From Coix lacryma-jobi var. lacryma-jobi (lineage: Eukaryota; Streptophyta; Magnoliopsida; Poales; Poaceae): a stretch of 64,000 nucleotides of DNA. The stretch spans positions 90,008,314-90,072,313 of the forward strand of contig CM019827.1 in assembly GCA_009763385.1 (NCBI GenBank), in the 5' to 3' direction. Of this stretch, positions 9,944 through 20,740 are shown in pieces. The number at the start of each line of letters is the position of its first letter. Position 1 is the first letter of the stretch. Made by a program: the position numbers and the translations under genes. The notes under the pieces are model-generated. The model worked only from the letters and a program-made list of their open reading frames with translations. It was not told the DNA's origin and ran no database searches.

Positions 9944-12612
9944 ATGGATCGCGGCGTGGGCAAACCGCCATTTTTCGATGGGACGAACTATGCGTATTGG
10001 AAGATACGCATGTTGGCCTATCTGCAGAGTTTGGGTGCTTCCATCTGGGATATTTGCAACTCTGCCGATTACGTGGTCTTGGCTGCTCGTGTGACTCAGC
10101 ATCAGATCGATGAGCACGAAGCCAATAGCCGAGCCCGTAATGCTCTCTTTTCGTGTTTGAGCATGGGAGAGTTTGATCGCGTTTCTCACCTCTCTACGGC
10201 TCGGGAGATTTGGGCCACCCTCATGCGTTTTCATGAGGGCACCTCTCAAGTCAAAACTCGACTCTACGAGTCGTTCAAGAGAGAGTATGAGAACTTTAGA
10301 CATCAACCTGGCGAGAGCATAGAGAGTTTATTCGCTCGCTTTCAGGTGATTGTCAACAGGATGAGGGCTAACAAGGAGCAGTTGCCTTTCGACGATCATG
10401 AGAGAGCCTTGAAGCTTTTGCATACTCTTGATCGGTCGGTGTGGGATTCCAAAGTTCAGGCGATCATCGAATCGCCTAACTATGAGACCCTCACGTGCGA
10501 CGAGCTCTTTAGTAAGCTCAAGTCCAGTGAGATTGATGCCATGTCGAGGGCTTCTTATGCGAATCCTTCTGGCCCGACTATGGCTTTGGTTTCTGGCTCT
10601 TCTGCTAATCCCTCTACTGGCTTTGCACTTTCTTCACTGTTTTCTGTCACAGAGGACCAGCTTGAGTCGTTGGGGGATGACGAGTTGGCAATGCTCGCCA
10701 ACCGGTTCACGCGGTTCCACAACAACCGCATGAACCGTCGCCGCGGTGGAGGACGCTCAGGATGCTATGAGTGCGGCGACCCCGACCACTTCATCGCCAA
10801 CTGCCCAAGAAGAAGCATTCATCTGGGAAGGGCGATCATGGGCACAAGTACGACTCCGGCAAGCGCAAGGAGAAGTACGTCCCCGCGAGGCACAATCGGA
10901 GGGGCGGCTTCGACAAGGAGTACATCAAGAAGAAGTACTTGGAGAAGGCCCAGGCTGAGCAGCGTGCGTTCTTCGCCACGCTCAGCGATGTCGACGGCTC
11001 GGATGACGACTCCGCTTGCTCAAGCGATGACGAGTCCGAGAAGAAGAAGAGGATCGAGGACAAGCTGAACGGTCTCTGCTTCTTCGCCGACGACGATGGC
11101 TTCTGCACCATGGCGCTTGGGGATGAGGTCGATGGCAAGCTAGAGCACACCCCTCGGGACGACGACGACGACACCTCCCAGGTATCCCTCACCCACGACG
11201 AGCTTCCTGCTGAGGTTGAGAAGCTTACTGCCGCGCTCCTTAGTCAGGACAAGTTGCTTAGGCGTGCCGCTAGAGAGCGCAAGGAGTTTAGGCAGAAGTG
11301 GGAGGACACGGTGAGAGAACTTGAGTTTGCCAAGTCCACCGTGGTCGTGTCGGAGGAAGTTGAGTGTGAGATGTGCACCACGCACATGACTGACCTTCTC
11401 ACTTTGAGAGGTAAGTATGCTGCGTTGGTAGGAGAGGTGGATGAGCTGAAAGCTAGACCTTCTCTGTTGGGTGCGTGCAAGACTTGTCCTGTCTTGCAAT
11501 CTGAGTTGGCAGAGAAGAATGCCAAGATAGTGTCTCTTGAGGAGGCCAACTCAGGTAGCACGAGTGTGGCTAGGTGTGCTTTGTGTGAGGGTTTGGAGAT
11601 GGAGATTGCGAATGTCAAGCATGGCAAGATGCAAACTGAGGAGGAAAACACATACCTTCGGACCATCTTGTCATGGGTCTCTTGTAGTGAGCCGCAGCTC
11701 GGGATGATGATCTCCCAATTTAAGCGAGCTGCTGGAGGTCCTGGTGTAGGTTTTGCTCCGGGTGTTGATCTTTCTGCTTTTGGGAAGATTGGAGAGTCGA
11801 GTGGTCTAAACCCTAGTGAGAAGCCCAACTCCACCACTACTCCCAAACTTGCCAAGCTTCCACCCAAAGAGCCCGTCAAACCTACCACCAAGGATGGGGT
11901 GTTTGAGGAACCTCCGAGAGCTCCACCCAAGAACCAAGTGTGGCATCCCAAACCCAACCACCTAAAGAACAAGCTGGATACGATGCCACCTATCCAGGAG
12001 GAGTTGCCACAGAAGGGCAAAGTGACCCATACCCACAGTCCTGCGTACCAACAACCCCCTGTGCGTGCGGTGAGGTACCAGTGTGACTTCTGTGGGAGAG
12101 ATGGTCACTTGAGCGAGTTCTGCTTTCGGCGCAAGAGAGAGGCGCGCCGTGCTCGGGAGATGGACAACCCGGATATGTACCACCCTTTCCAAGGTGTGCA
12201 TGGGCCGAATGTCCAGAGGAGAGCTGCTAGGTCTGGAGGTCAAGTTCCCAGGCCTAGGGAGAGGAGAGCTCCGAGGAGAGAGGCCAGGCCTAGAGGTCCA
12301 GAGCCTCAAGTGCCAAGGCGTAGGCCTCGTAGAGAGCGTGCCCAGCGGGAGCCTGCAGTTGCAGGTTTTGGACCCCGTGACGGAGGCTTTGTAGTTGAGC
12401 GCTATCCCCCACCGCAGTGTGAGTACCGCGGTGAGCGCTTCTTCCCCAGCGGACCACGTTTTCCTGTGCGTGGGGATCGCTACCCCTGTAGACAGACTAG
12501 GAATGGTTTTTACACTGACCGTTCTTTTGAGCAGCCGGCCCAACACTGGTATCCTTCCTATTTCACTAACCCCAGTGTTGGACCGTATGCTCACCCTATG
12601 TCTTTTTATTGA
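9944..12612 (+). pseudogene. gag: gag of copia C1, one frameshift
   Basis: Long Sirevirus-type capsid protein, about 890 codons. The N-terminal part has the copia Gag fold (FFDGTNYAYWKIRM ... EIWATLMRFHEGTSQVK ... YESFKREYENFRHQPGESI). Zinc knuckle 1, CYECGDPDHFIANC, lies at about 10764-10805. One C is missing from the run at 10804-10806, which throws the rest into another frame (open to 12612). The second part has a KKK/acidic segment, a coiled coil with three CxxC pairs (CEMC, CKTC, CALC, about 11363-11590), a second knuckle CDFCGRDGHLSEFC (about 12080-12123), and an R/P-rich tail ending GPYAHPMSFY. Start chosen at ATG 9944, shortly after the primer site. Gag forms the virus-like particle and binds genomic RNA. 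Confidence 0.88.
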
Positions 12613-12615
12613 TAT

Positions 12616-12623
12616 AGGTAAGA
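12616..12623 (+). other. Candidate splice donor at the C1 gag-pol junction
   Basis: AG|GTAAGA sits four bases after the gag stop (12610-12612) and is a near-ideal plant 5' splice site. C3 has TAG|GTAAAA at the same place (minus, about 63680). Splicing here would give a short gag RNA, as known for plant copia elements. No acceptor was identified. Confidence 0.4.
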
Positions 12624-15600
12624 CGGTTGGAGGACATTTGGTTGGTGGATTCCGGTTGTTCGAGGCACATGACCGGAAACGCCAAGTGGTTCTCCAGCCT
12701 TAGCCCGGTCGCCGGAAAGGAGTACATAACCTTCGGCGACAATAGTAAAGGTAAGGTGTTATCCCGTGGGACGGTGCGAGTTAATGAGCACTTTGTGTTG
12801 CGCGATGTTGCTCTTGTTTCTAACCTGCATTTTAACTTGCTTTCTGTTTCGCAACTTTTTGATGATGACTACGAGATTCGTTTTAAACCGAACCTTAGTC
12901 GCATCTTAGATCCTCAGGGCGATCTTGTATGTCTGATTTCGCCCTTTGGGAAAGTCTTTCGAGCGAATTTCTCGGAGTCGTTTGGATCTTCTCGCTGCCT
13001 TTTGGCTAGTCCCTCTTCCTCCGATCTTTGGAAGTGGCATAGGAGACTCGGTCATTTAAGCTTCGACTTGCTTGCAAGACTTAGCTCACTTGGCCTAATC
13101 CGAGGATTGCCCAAGCTTTCGATGGAGAAGGATCTAGTTTGCCATTCTTGTAGACACGGGAAGATGGTTGCCGCTCCCCACCATCCAGTGACTCAGGTCA
13201 TGACCAAGCGTCCTGGAGAGCTTTTGCACATGGACCTTGTTGGTCCGGCTCGGGTGAGCTCGGTTGGGGGGAAGTGGTATGTGCTTGTTGTTGTTGATGA
13301 CTTTTCGAGATATTCGTGGGTCTTCTTTTTAGCTGAGAAGACCGAGACTTTCTCCTTTGTTCGCAATCTGATTTTGCGTCTTCAGAACGAGTTCCCTTTG
13401 AACTCGATGCGGGCAATTAGGAGTGATAATGGTTCCGAATTCAAAAATTCGGATTTTGAGAAGTTTTGTAACCGCCTTGGCTTGGAGCATCAGTTTTCTT
13501 CCCCCTACACACCGCCCCAAAATGGTGTTGTAGAGAGGAAGAATCGGACCCTTGTTGAGATGGCCAGGACGATGCTCGGTGAGCATAGGACTCCTAGGCG
13601 CTATTGGGCCGAAGCTATGAACACTGCATGCTATATTTCCAATCGCATTTTTCTGAGAGCGTTCTTGAAAAAGACTTCTTATGAGTTGCGTTTTGGTAGA
13701 CAGCCCAAGGTGAGTTATTTTAGAGTCTTCGGTTGCCATTGTTTTATTTTGAAGAAAGGCAACCTGGATAAATTTGAGTCTCGTTCTTCTGACGGTGTGT
13801 TTTTGGGTTATGGCACCCACACTCGAGCTTATCGTGTACTTAACCTTGACACTAACCGAGTCATGGAGACATCCGATGTCACCTTCGACGAGACCATGGT
13901 TTGTCCTTCTTCTCGTTTTGAGCGTGCAGGTGATCATGAGGTTGGAGAGCCTCTTTTTGATGACGAGGACGAGGGTGCTGAAGGTATGGATGATCCAGCA
14001 CCCCCTCCACCTGCCGCGCCGCAAAGAGCAGCCTCGACGATGACTCACGGCCCCGACACCTCTTCTTCCTGGGGGTCGTGGGATCCTCCGCCTCGTGCGG
14101 TACCTTTTGTACCCGGGGTGGAACCAGCTGCTGTTGAGGGGGAGGTCACCTCATCCCGGGAGGCGCCACGACACATCCAGCGCCAGCACCCCCCTCAGCA
14201 GATGATCGGCGACATCGGCGAGCGAGTCACTCGCTCCAGGTCACAGCACATCTCTCACTTCGCTCACTCTGCTTTTGTTGCTAATTTTGAGCCCCGAGAT
14301 GTTGGACACGCTTTGACGGATCCGGATTGGGTCAATGCCATGCATGAGGAGTTAGAAAACTTCGAGCGAAATCGGGTTTGGGTTCTAGTTCCACCTCCAC
14401 CTGACTGTAAGCCTATTGGGACAAAATGGGTTTTCAAAAACAAGCAAGGAGAGGATGGCCACGTTGTTAGAAACAAGGCCAGGCTTGTAGCGAAGGGTTA
14501 TAGTCAGAAGGAGGGGATAGACTATGAGGAGACGTTTGCTCCAGTAGCTCGTTTGGAGGCAATTAGGATACTCTTGGCCTTTGCTACATCCAAAGGTTTC
14601 AAACTTTTTCAAATGGATGTCAAGAGTGCCTTCTTAAACGGCTGCATAGAAGAAGAAGTTTATGTTGAGCAACCCCCCGGTTTTGAAAATCCCAAGTTTC
14701 CAAACCATGTCTTTAAACATCACAAAGCTTTATATGGTTTGAAACAAGCCCCTAGAGCCTGGTATGATAGGTTAAAAACCTTTTTGCTTGCTAAGGGTTT
14801 TAAAATGGGATGTGTAGATAAAACGCTCTTTCTCCTCAAGCAAGGCAAAGACACTCTCTTGGTCCAGATTTACGTGGATGATATCATTTTCGGTGGTTCT
14901 TCTCATGCCTTGGTTGCCAAGTTTGCAGATACTATGAGCAGAGAGTTCGAGATGAGCATGATGTGCGAGCTGACATTCTTTCTCGGGTTGCAAATTAAGC
15001 AATCCCGAGAGGGCACGTTTGTGCACCAGGGCATGTACACCAAGGACTTGCTGAAGCGGTTCGATATGGGAGAGGCCAAGCCTCTTCCAACTCCCATGTC
15101 GACGACGACTGCCCTGGATGCGGATGTGGATGGAGAAGCAGTGGACCAGAAGGAGTACCGCAGCATGATCGGGTCGCTACTCTACCTGACGGCGACACGC
15201 CCGGACATTCAGTTCGCGGTGTGTCTGTGCGCGCGCTTTCAGGCGTCGCCGCGCACTTCTCACCGACAGGCGGTGAAGCGCATCTTCAGGTACCTTCGTT
15301 TCACACCTGAGTTTGGGATTTGGTATTCTGCTTCCTCCACCCTCTCGCTTTGCGGTTATTCCGATGCCGATTTTGCTGGTTGTCGCATTGAGCGCAAGTC
15401 CACTTCTGGGACTTGCCAATTTATTGGATCTTCTCTTGTTTCGTGGTCTTCTCGCAAGCAGTCTAGTGTCGCCCAGTCTACCACGGAGGCTGAGTATGTT
15501 GCTGCGGCTAGCTGTTGTTCCCAGTTACTCTGGATGATGGCCACTTTGCGTGATTTTGGTTTGAGCTTTTCTCGCGTGCCTTTGCTTTGTGACAGCACGA

Positions 15601-15815
15601 GTGCCATTAGCGTTGCTAAGAACCTCGTGCTTCACTCGAAAACCAAACACATTGATGTGCGCTTTCATTTCTTGCGAGACCACCAGGAGAAGGGTGATAT
15701 CGACCTTCGCCATGTCGATACTCATCACCAACTGGCTGATATTTTCACCAAGCCTTTAGATGAATCAACCTTTAATCGGTTGAGGGGTGAGCTTGGTGTG
15801 TGTTTCCCCTTTTAG
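12618..15815 (+). CDS. pol: pol polyprotein of copia C1 (intact)
   Basis: Uninterrupted copia Pol. Counting from TTG 12627 it has 1062 codons: protease with DSG at residues 8-10; GAG-pre-integrase (LWKWHRRLGHLS near 132, CHSC near 171); integrase with the DDE acids in MDLVGPA (about 200), RSDNGSEF (about 263) and NGVVERKN (about 299); a proline-rich linker; RT with MDVKSAFLNG (about 660) and catalytic YVDD (748-751); RNase H with SDADFAG (about 910) and TTEAEYVAA (about 955); then the stop at 15813-15815. There is no ATG at the start: the frame opens just after TAG 12615-12617 and differs from the gag frame, and the same arrangement is seen in C3. Expression therefore needs recoding, splicing or a non-AUG start. 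The 5' LTR promoter is lost, so the intact frame is probably silent. Confidence 0.93.
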   Translation, partial: VRRLEDIWLVDSGCSRHMTGNAKWFSSLSPVAGKEYITFGDNSKGKVLSRGTVRVNEHFVLRDVALVSNLHFNLLSVSQLFDDDYEIRFKPNLSRILDPQGDLVCLISPFGKVFRANFSESFGSSRCLLASPSSSDLWKWHRRLGHLSFDLLARLSSLGLIRGLPKLSMEKDLVCHSCRHGKMVAAPHHPVTQVMTKRPGELLHMDLVGPARVSSVGGKWYVLVVVDDFSRYSWVFFLAEKTETFSFVRNLILRLQNEFPLNSMRAIRSDNGSEFKNSDFEKFCNRLGLEHQFSSPYTPPQNGVVERKNRTLVEMARTMLGEHRTPRRYWAEAMNTACYISNRIFLRAFLKKTSYELRFGRQPKVSYFRVFGCHCFILKKGNLDKFESRSSDGVFLGYGTHTRAYRVLNLDTNRVMETSDVTFDETMVCPSSRFERAGDHEVGEPLFDDEDEGAEGMDDPAPPPPAAPQRAASTMTHGPDTSSSWGSWDPPPRAVPFVPGVEPAAVEGEVTSSREAPRHIQRQHPPQQMIGDIGERVTRSRSQHISHFAHSAFVANFEPRDVGHALTDPDWVNAMHEELENFERNRVWVLVPPPPDCKPIGTKWVFKNKQGEDGHVVRNKARLVAKGYSQKEGIDYEETFAPVARLEAIRILLAFATSKGFKLFQMDVKSAFLNGCIEEEVYVEQPPGFENPKFPNHVFKHHKALYGLKQAPRAWYDRLKTFLLAKGFKMGCVDKTLFLLKQGKDTLLVQIYVDDIIFGGSSHALVAKFADTMSREFEMSMMCELTFFLGLQIKQSREGTFVHQGMYTKDLLKRFDMGEAKPLPTPMSTTTALDADVDGEAVDQKEYRSMIGSLLYLTATRPDIQFAVCLCARFQASPRTSHRQAVKRIFRYLRFTPEFGIWYSASSTLSLCGYSDADFAGCRIERKSTSGTCQFIGSSLVSWSSRKQSSVAQSTTEAEYVAAASCCSQLLWMMATLRDFGLSFSRVPLLCDSTSAISVAKNLVLHSKTKHIDVRFHFLRDHQEKGDIDLRHVDTHHQLADIFTKPLDESTFNRLRGELGVCFPF

Positions 15816-16992
15816 ATGAGGGAAACATTTTGGATCTTGTATCATAGACTGACTCTTTTATTTTGAGTTTCTTTTCTTTGCATTTTAGCATACGCATTTA
15901 CATTCTGAGCTTCATGTTTATAATCACTAGAATGTAACTATGCTCTGTTTAGTATGCTCCAATGCTTATGTTGATGCTTGTAGCTTATGCTCCTTCTGAT
16001 CACAAATAAATTTTATGAGCTGAGCTATTTTTGAATGGTGAATTTGCTTCATGTATATAAATCTGAAAATGCTCACCATTGAGATATGCAACTAGCATGT
16101 GTAGGGTGTGTTGAGTCCATACCTGCTTTTCATATATGCTAGGTTGCTATGTCTCTAGTTATGAGTCATTCACTTGCTTGGTCTGTTCATATCATGTTTA
16201 AAATTTAAACCAAGCTTTAGTGAATTGAAAAGATCGAGATGGGATTGCTTGTCAACACATCACGGTATCGAGACTGTTTCTCATTGCACTTTGAGTTAAA
16301 CTTGAGCCGTGTAGTGTATGACCGAAACCGTTGCTTTAAGCTTCCGATTGCATATGCATAGGCTTCGCATGGTTGAAAAGTTAGGCAAAGACAAGCTTTC
16401 AACCTCTCGCAATCACATGCTGAAATTAAACTTGTGTAATTTCACCGCTGCAACTCCGATATAAAATGAAATCACAAGTATATGCTTCATTCCTATGCAT
16501 GATGATTGAACTTTGCTAGGGGTAGTTCACCTTGTATACATGTTTAGCACTTGTCTGGATTCCTATCTATACATGTGTAGTGCTATTTTGATGGTGACTA
16601 TCTTTTTGGCTAAAAACTGCTCACTTGCTCATATGCTTCATATTTCGTATGTGTGATCAGTTTGAGCCTTCGCTATTTGAGTGCTTAGTTGTGCCATTGG
16701 AGCTATACCGATTAGAGCATTTTTGCACTCTTTTGATTATATGCCTGAAGCTGCTAACTTGCATTTCTGACTTCATATGCATTTTAGAAGGGGGAGTTGT
16801 GTTGGCTCAAGGGAAGAGTTTGTGCTTGATAAGTGCATTTTCAACTAAGGGGGAGAGTTTTTGCAAATCATATGTCTCCTGGCATTCAATTAAGGGGGAG
16901 CTTTTGCTAAGGGGGAGATTTTCAGATCTTTATGCTCTTCTCTTGTTGGACCTAAGGGGGAATCCCTGGTTGCTTGCACTTGTCGAGGGGAG

Positions 16993-17317
16993 TTTGCTAG
17001 TTGTGTTGAGCCGTTTGCCTCTGTCTTGAGGAACTAGCAAACATTTATTTTCAGGGCATTTTGTCTTCGATTGGTTCTCTTTTAGTTTGGAGTCATTCCA
17101 ATTGGTTCGGAGCGTGCTTGGCCGAAAGACATTGGTTTTGAGCTTTCTTTGCTAGTTGTGTTGAGCCTCTGTGCCTCTATCTTGAGGGACTAGCATTTTG
17201 CTTCGATCTTCCAATCGGTATTTGCTAGCGGTGTTGAGCCTGTTCTACCTCTTCTTGAGGGCTAGCTTTGCTTTGCTTGGTTGCGTCGAGCCGTTGCCCA
17301 TGTCTTTGGGGACCAAG
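16993..17317 (+). repeat. Four hairpin repeats upstream of the C1 polypurine tract
   Basis: Units at about 16993-17041, 17150-17195, 17222-17266 and 17276-17317. Each has a stem such as GCTAGTT/AACTAGC, or CTTGGT/ACCAAG in the last, and inner GTTGAGCC and CTTGAGG segments. C2 keeps three matching units at 60005-60259. Confidence 0.7.
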
Positions 17318-17447
17318 TTCTCGCTTCTTCCACTTGACCTTCTTCGGCTTTGCTATGCTTTTGGGTCATTTGGTTGAGTTCTCTCCTCTCCTTCCTCCTA
17401 CCTTCTTCTTTCATTATGATTTGTGTGTGTAGTTGACAATGCACTCA

Positions 17448-17460
17448 TCAAGGGGGAGAT
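17448..17460 (+). other. Terminal polypurine tract of C1
   Basis: AAGGGGGAGAT immediately before the LTR start TGCGGATAC; primes plus-strand DNA synthesis in this class. Confidence 0.85.
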
Positions 17461-18783
17461 TGCGGATACATGGGTGTATGCCAAGTCTCTGAGTGATGAG
17501 TGATTGTCAACGGGTTTGATCGCATGTTCTTTGGCTTGTGTTGTGCAGGTGTCGAGCACGGAGACAGTGATCGAGGGCAAGGTGAAGGTCAAGTTGAGAC
17601 GTGCTGTGCCGATGGACTGGGTGCGATGAAGGATGGGCGTGCCGTGCGGCGGACGTGCCATGCCGATGGATCGAGCAGTGAAGGGCGGACGTGAGGCTTG
17701 GACTGAGGGACCGGAGTGCCTGAGGATCAGCTGTGGTGGCTGGCAGCCTGGGACAGCGACGAGTGGAGACTTGCGGGGCACGGTGTTGCTCAGGTCGAGG
17801 ACCTGGGGACACGTGTCGGTGGACGGGGTGCACGCGCGGTGCATCCCCTCTACAGCTCCGGTTTGGTGGTTGAGCCAGGGAAAAATCACCGGGTGGACGG
17901 TTTCCGAGTTTGGGCCTCAAAACCCGGGTGCTCGGTTTCCAGGTTGAGCCACAAAACCTGGGCGCGGACGGTTTCCGAGTTTGGCCACAAAACTCGGGCG
18001 ATGGGCCGGTTTCCGAGTTTGGGCCTCAAAACTCGGGCGCTGCGGGTTTCTGTTGAGCCACAAAACTCAGGCTGGTGGGCTGGTTTCCCGGTTTGGGCCT
18101 CAAAACCGGGGGTTGCTGGAAAAGGCTGGTTTCCCGGTTTGGGCCACAAAACCGGGGGTGCAGAGCGAGGACGGCACGTGGCGGCAATCGGAAGGTTGCG
18201 TGGAGGCAACGCGGACGAGTTGTGCGGGCGTGGCCGTTGGATCTACCTACCACTTGAGTTGGTCCAGAATAACCTTAGGGTTTAGCTGGTTCGCTCTGTA
18301 ATTAGAATAGAGAGGGGTAGAGTAGGAAATAGACTTAGACTAGAATAGGATAAGTAGTCAGGGGAGACACCCTCCTCCCCTATCTCAGTTTTAGCCACCT
18401 CATTTGATCTTTGCACTTAGGGTTTCCTGCTCTCCCATCCCCTGCTCTTTGCACTTAGGGTTTCGTGCTCTACAGAATTTGGGCTTCCCGCTTTTCAAAA
18501 TAGCCTGAATCCCCCTCGCGTTGCTCGGGGGAGGTTGGGGTTACCCAAAACCCATCACGTCACTAGTTGACTTGCGTGAACTTGGGTGAGGAAGTTTTTG
18601 TGGTGCCTCGCTGTGATCCCAGGGATCATCCACCCTCTTCCAAGGGTCGTGGGCATCACGTTTTTGGTAGTAGCTCTTGGGGATTGATTTTGGGACACTT
18701 GGCCAAAGTTTCGTGAGAAATTTTATTGGCTCCCATTCACCCCCCCCCTCTTGTTGCCTTGCTTTTGCATTCTCGGTCCTTCA
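17461..18783 (+). repeat. 3' LTR of C1
   Basis: 1323 bases, TGCGGATACATGG to TCGGTCCTTCA, followed by TSD CCGTC (18784-18788). It includes the 330-base segment (18201-18530) missing from the solo LTR and the palindrome array at 17904-18157. In place of the second palindrome array seen in the C2 LTR it has a short poly-C and T-rich end. Confidence 0.93.
17904..18157 (+). repeat. Palindrome array in the C1 3' LTR
   Basis: Same seven units as 7822-8077. Unit 1 has one arm base changed (AAACCCGG for AAACTCGG) and unit 5 has lost three bases of one arm. Confidence 0.85.
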
Positions 18784-20041
18784 CCGTCACGGGATGAGCG
18801 AGGAAATAATCCTGGAGCTTGCACCTCATGATGATGATGCCGTAGAGCAGCTTCTAGATGTTTGGGTACCGGACCTTGGCCTCAGAGAGCACCTCACTGA
18901 TGAAGTACACCGACCGTTGGACTGGTAGCGTGTGATCCTCCTCGTGTCTCTCGACGACTACGACCGCGCTAACCACCTGGGTGGTTGCGGCCACGTAGAG
19001 GAGGAGAGGCTCGGGGGGATCGTCACCCTGGGCTGGTCATGGTGGCACGAGAATTGGCGCGGAAGTCAGCAACCCCTTCAACTTGGTTAGGGCCTCCTCG
19101 GCTTCGACGGTCCACGCAAAGCATTCCGTTTTCTTCAGCAGGTGGTAGAGGGGTAGCGCCTTTTCCCCTAGCCTCGAGATGAACCTGCAGAGAGCGGCTA
19201 GACAACCTATCACTTTCTGTACGCCCTTGAGGTCTCGAATTGGGCCCATCCTCGTGACTGCTGAGATCTTTTTGGGGTTGGCCTCGATCCCCCGTTGTAA
19301 GACAATGTAGCCAAGTAGCATGCCTCGAGGCACACCAAAGACACATTTCTCGGGGTTGAGTTTCACATTCTTGGCCCGGAGGCACTCGAACGTGGTATCG
19401 AGATCGATGATGAGGTCCCCGACTTTCTTGGTCTTAACCACGATGTCATCGACGTAGGCCTCGACAGTTTTGCCTATGTGTTCGCCAAAGACATGCTGCA
19501 TACAACGCTGATATGTTGCCCCGGCGTTTCGAAGGCCGAAGGGCATTGTAACATAGCAATACATACCAAATGGCGTAATAAAAGAGGTAGCGAGCTCGTC
19601 GGATTCTTTCATCTTAATCTGGTGGTAGCCAGAATACGCATCGAGAAATGAAAGTACTTCACACCCCGCAGTGAAATCGACAATCTGATCAATTCTAGGT
19701 AAAGGAAATGGAACTTTTGGACATGTTTTATTCAAACCAGTGTAGTCTACACACATCCACATTTTTCCATTCTTTTTCCTAACTAGTACAGGGTTAGCTA
19801 GCCACTCCGGGTGAAATAACTCCTTGATGAATCCAGCCGCCAAAAGCTTGTGCACCTCCTCGCCGATGATCCTACGCTTCTCCTCGTCGAAGCGGCGCAG
19901 GCGTTGCTTCACCGGTCTGGACCCGGCCTGGATCTCCAAGGCGTGCTCGGCGACTCCCCTCGGTATGCCTGGCATGTCCGAGGGGCTCCACGCAAACATG
20001 TCAATGTTCGCGTGGAGAAAGTCGACGAGCACTGCATCCTA
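18784..20041 (-). pseudogene. pol: RT of T, copy A' (right copy of the duplicated segment)
   Basis: Near-identical to copy A and in its original context, continuing rightward into protease and gag of T. Catalytic YVDD is at 19445-19456. TGA at 19037-19039 stands where copy A has CGA, so this change arose after the duplication. The TAG near the start of RNase H (equivalent of 8455) is shared, so it is older. I count about 10 substitutions against copy A over about 1284 bases by eye. Confidence 0.9.
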
Positions 20042-20740
20042 TTTAGGCTCGAGGCTGGCACTGATGGCCAGCGTCTTGCCGTCGGTCGAGGTCGGATCGA
20101 CGGCTATCTGCTTGGTGTGCTCTGCCGGCTCGAAGGTGCCGGCGTGGCGCTTTGCTTCAGGGGTCTCGGTGGCCAGGGCAGCCAGGGCCTCGAGCAAGTC
20201 GACTTGGACGTTGGCCTCCCCACGCTCGATGCACTCCACGTCGCAGTGGTACGCGTGTTCGTAGGAGGTGTCAACGGTGATGACCCCTTTCGGCCTCGAC
20301 ATCTTGAGCTTCAATTATGTGTAGTTGGGGACCGCCATGAACTTGGCGTAGCCAGGCCTGCCGATGATGGCGTGGTAGGTCCCTTGGAACCCAACCACCT
20401 CGAAGGTGAGCGTCTCTCGGCGGAAGTTGGCCGGCGTGCCAAAGCAAACAGGTAGGTCGATGCGCCCGAGGGGGTGGGCCTTCTTCCCTGGTACGACTCC
20501 GTGGAACCCCCCCGACGCTGGGTCAGAGCTGGTCCCTCGAAATCCCCAGGAGGTCGAGGGTCTCGAGGTATATGATGTTGAGGCTCGAGCCCCCATCCAT
20601 CAACACCTTGGAGAACCGTACGTCAACGATGACGGGGTCGACGACGAGGGGGTACGCCCCCGGATTTACGACATGGTCTAGATGGTCGTCACGGTCGAAC
20701 ATGATCGGCGCATCAGACCAGTCAAGATACCGGGGGCGTC
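20042..20740 (-). pseudogene. pol: Protease region of T, frameshifted
   Basis: Retropepsin-like segment between gag and RT. The active-site region reads VLMDGGSSLNIIYLET (about 20566-20612), the DGGSS form common in Tat elements, preceded by a DWSDAPIMFD stretch. A later part in another frame holds RETLTFEVVGFQGTYHAIIGRP, matching the flap and the second half of the enzyme. At least two frameshifts (near 20735 and 20530-20560) and stops near 20315 and 20040 break it. Confidence 0.8.

Larger units (their letters stand above)
15816..17460 (+). other. 3' non-coding region of C1 with multiple polypurine tracts
   Basis: No convincing reading frame; a 134-codon open stretch at 16625-17029 lacks recognisable motifs. 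AAGGGGGAG-type tracts occur near 16788, 16847, 16893, 16909 and 16950, and as the terminal tract 17448-17460. Multiple polypurine tracts are a Sirevirus hallmark. A hairpin array lies at 16993-17317. Confidence 0.8.
9669..18783 (+). mobile_element. Copia (Sirevirus-type) retrotransposon C1, 5' LTR truncated
   Basis: Order gag, protease, integrase, RT, RNase H identifies Ty1/copia. Long gag, many polypurine tracts, a long 3' non-coding region and a palindrome array in the LTR fit the Sirevirus lineage. The 3' LTR is complete (17461-18783) and followed by TSD CCGTC. Only the last 212 bases of the 5' LTR remain, because the left edge is a duplication breakpoint, not an insertion end. pol is intact and gag has one frameshift, so this is a young copy that lost its promoter. 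Confidence 0.9.

Noticed and set aside
9944..12612. Programmed frameshift in C1 gag
   Set aside because: The frame change sits in a CCC run right after the last Cys of the zinc knuckle; loss of one C explains it and no slippery heptamer is present.
16625..17029. Possible env-like ORF in C1 (134 codons)
   Set aside because: No signal peptide pattern or conserved counterpart in C2 at 58881-60402; it spans polypurine tracts.
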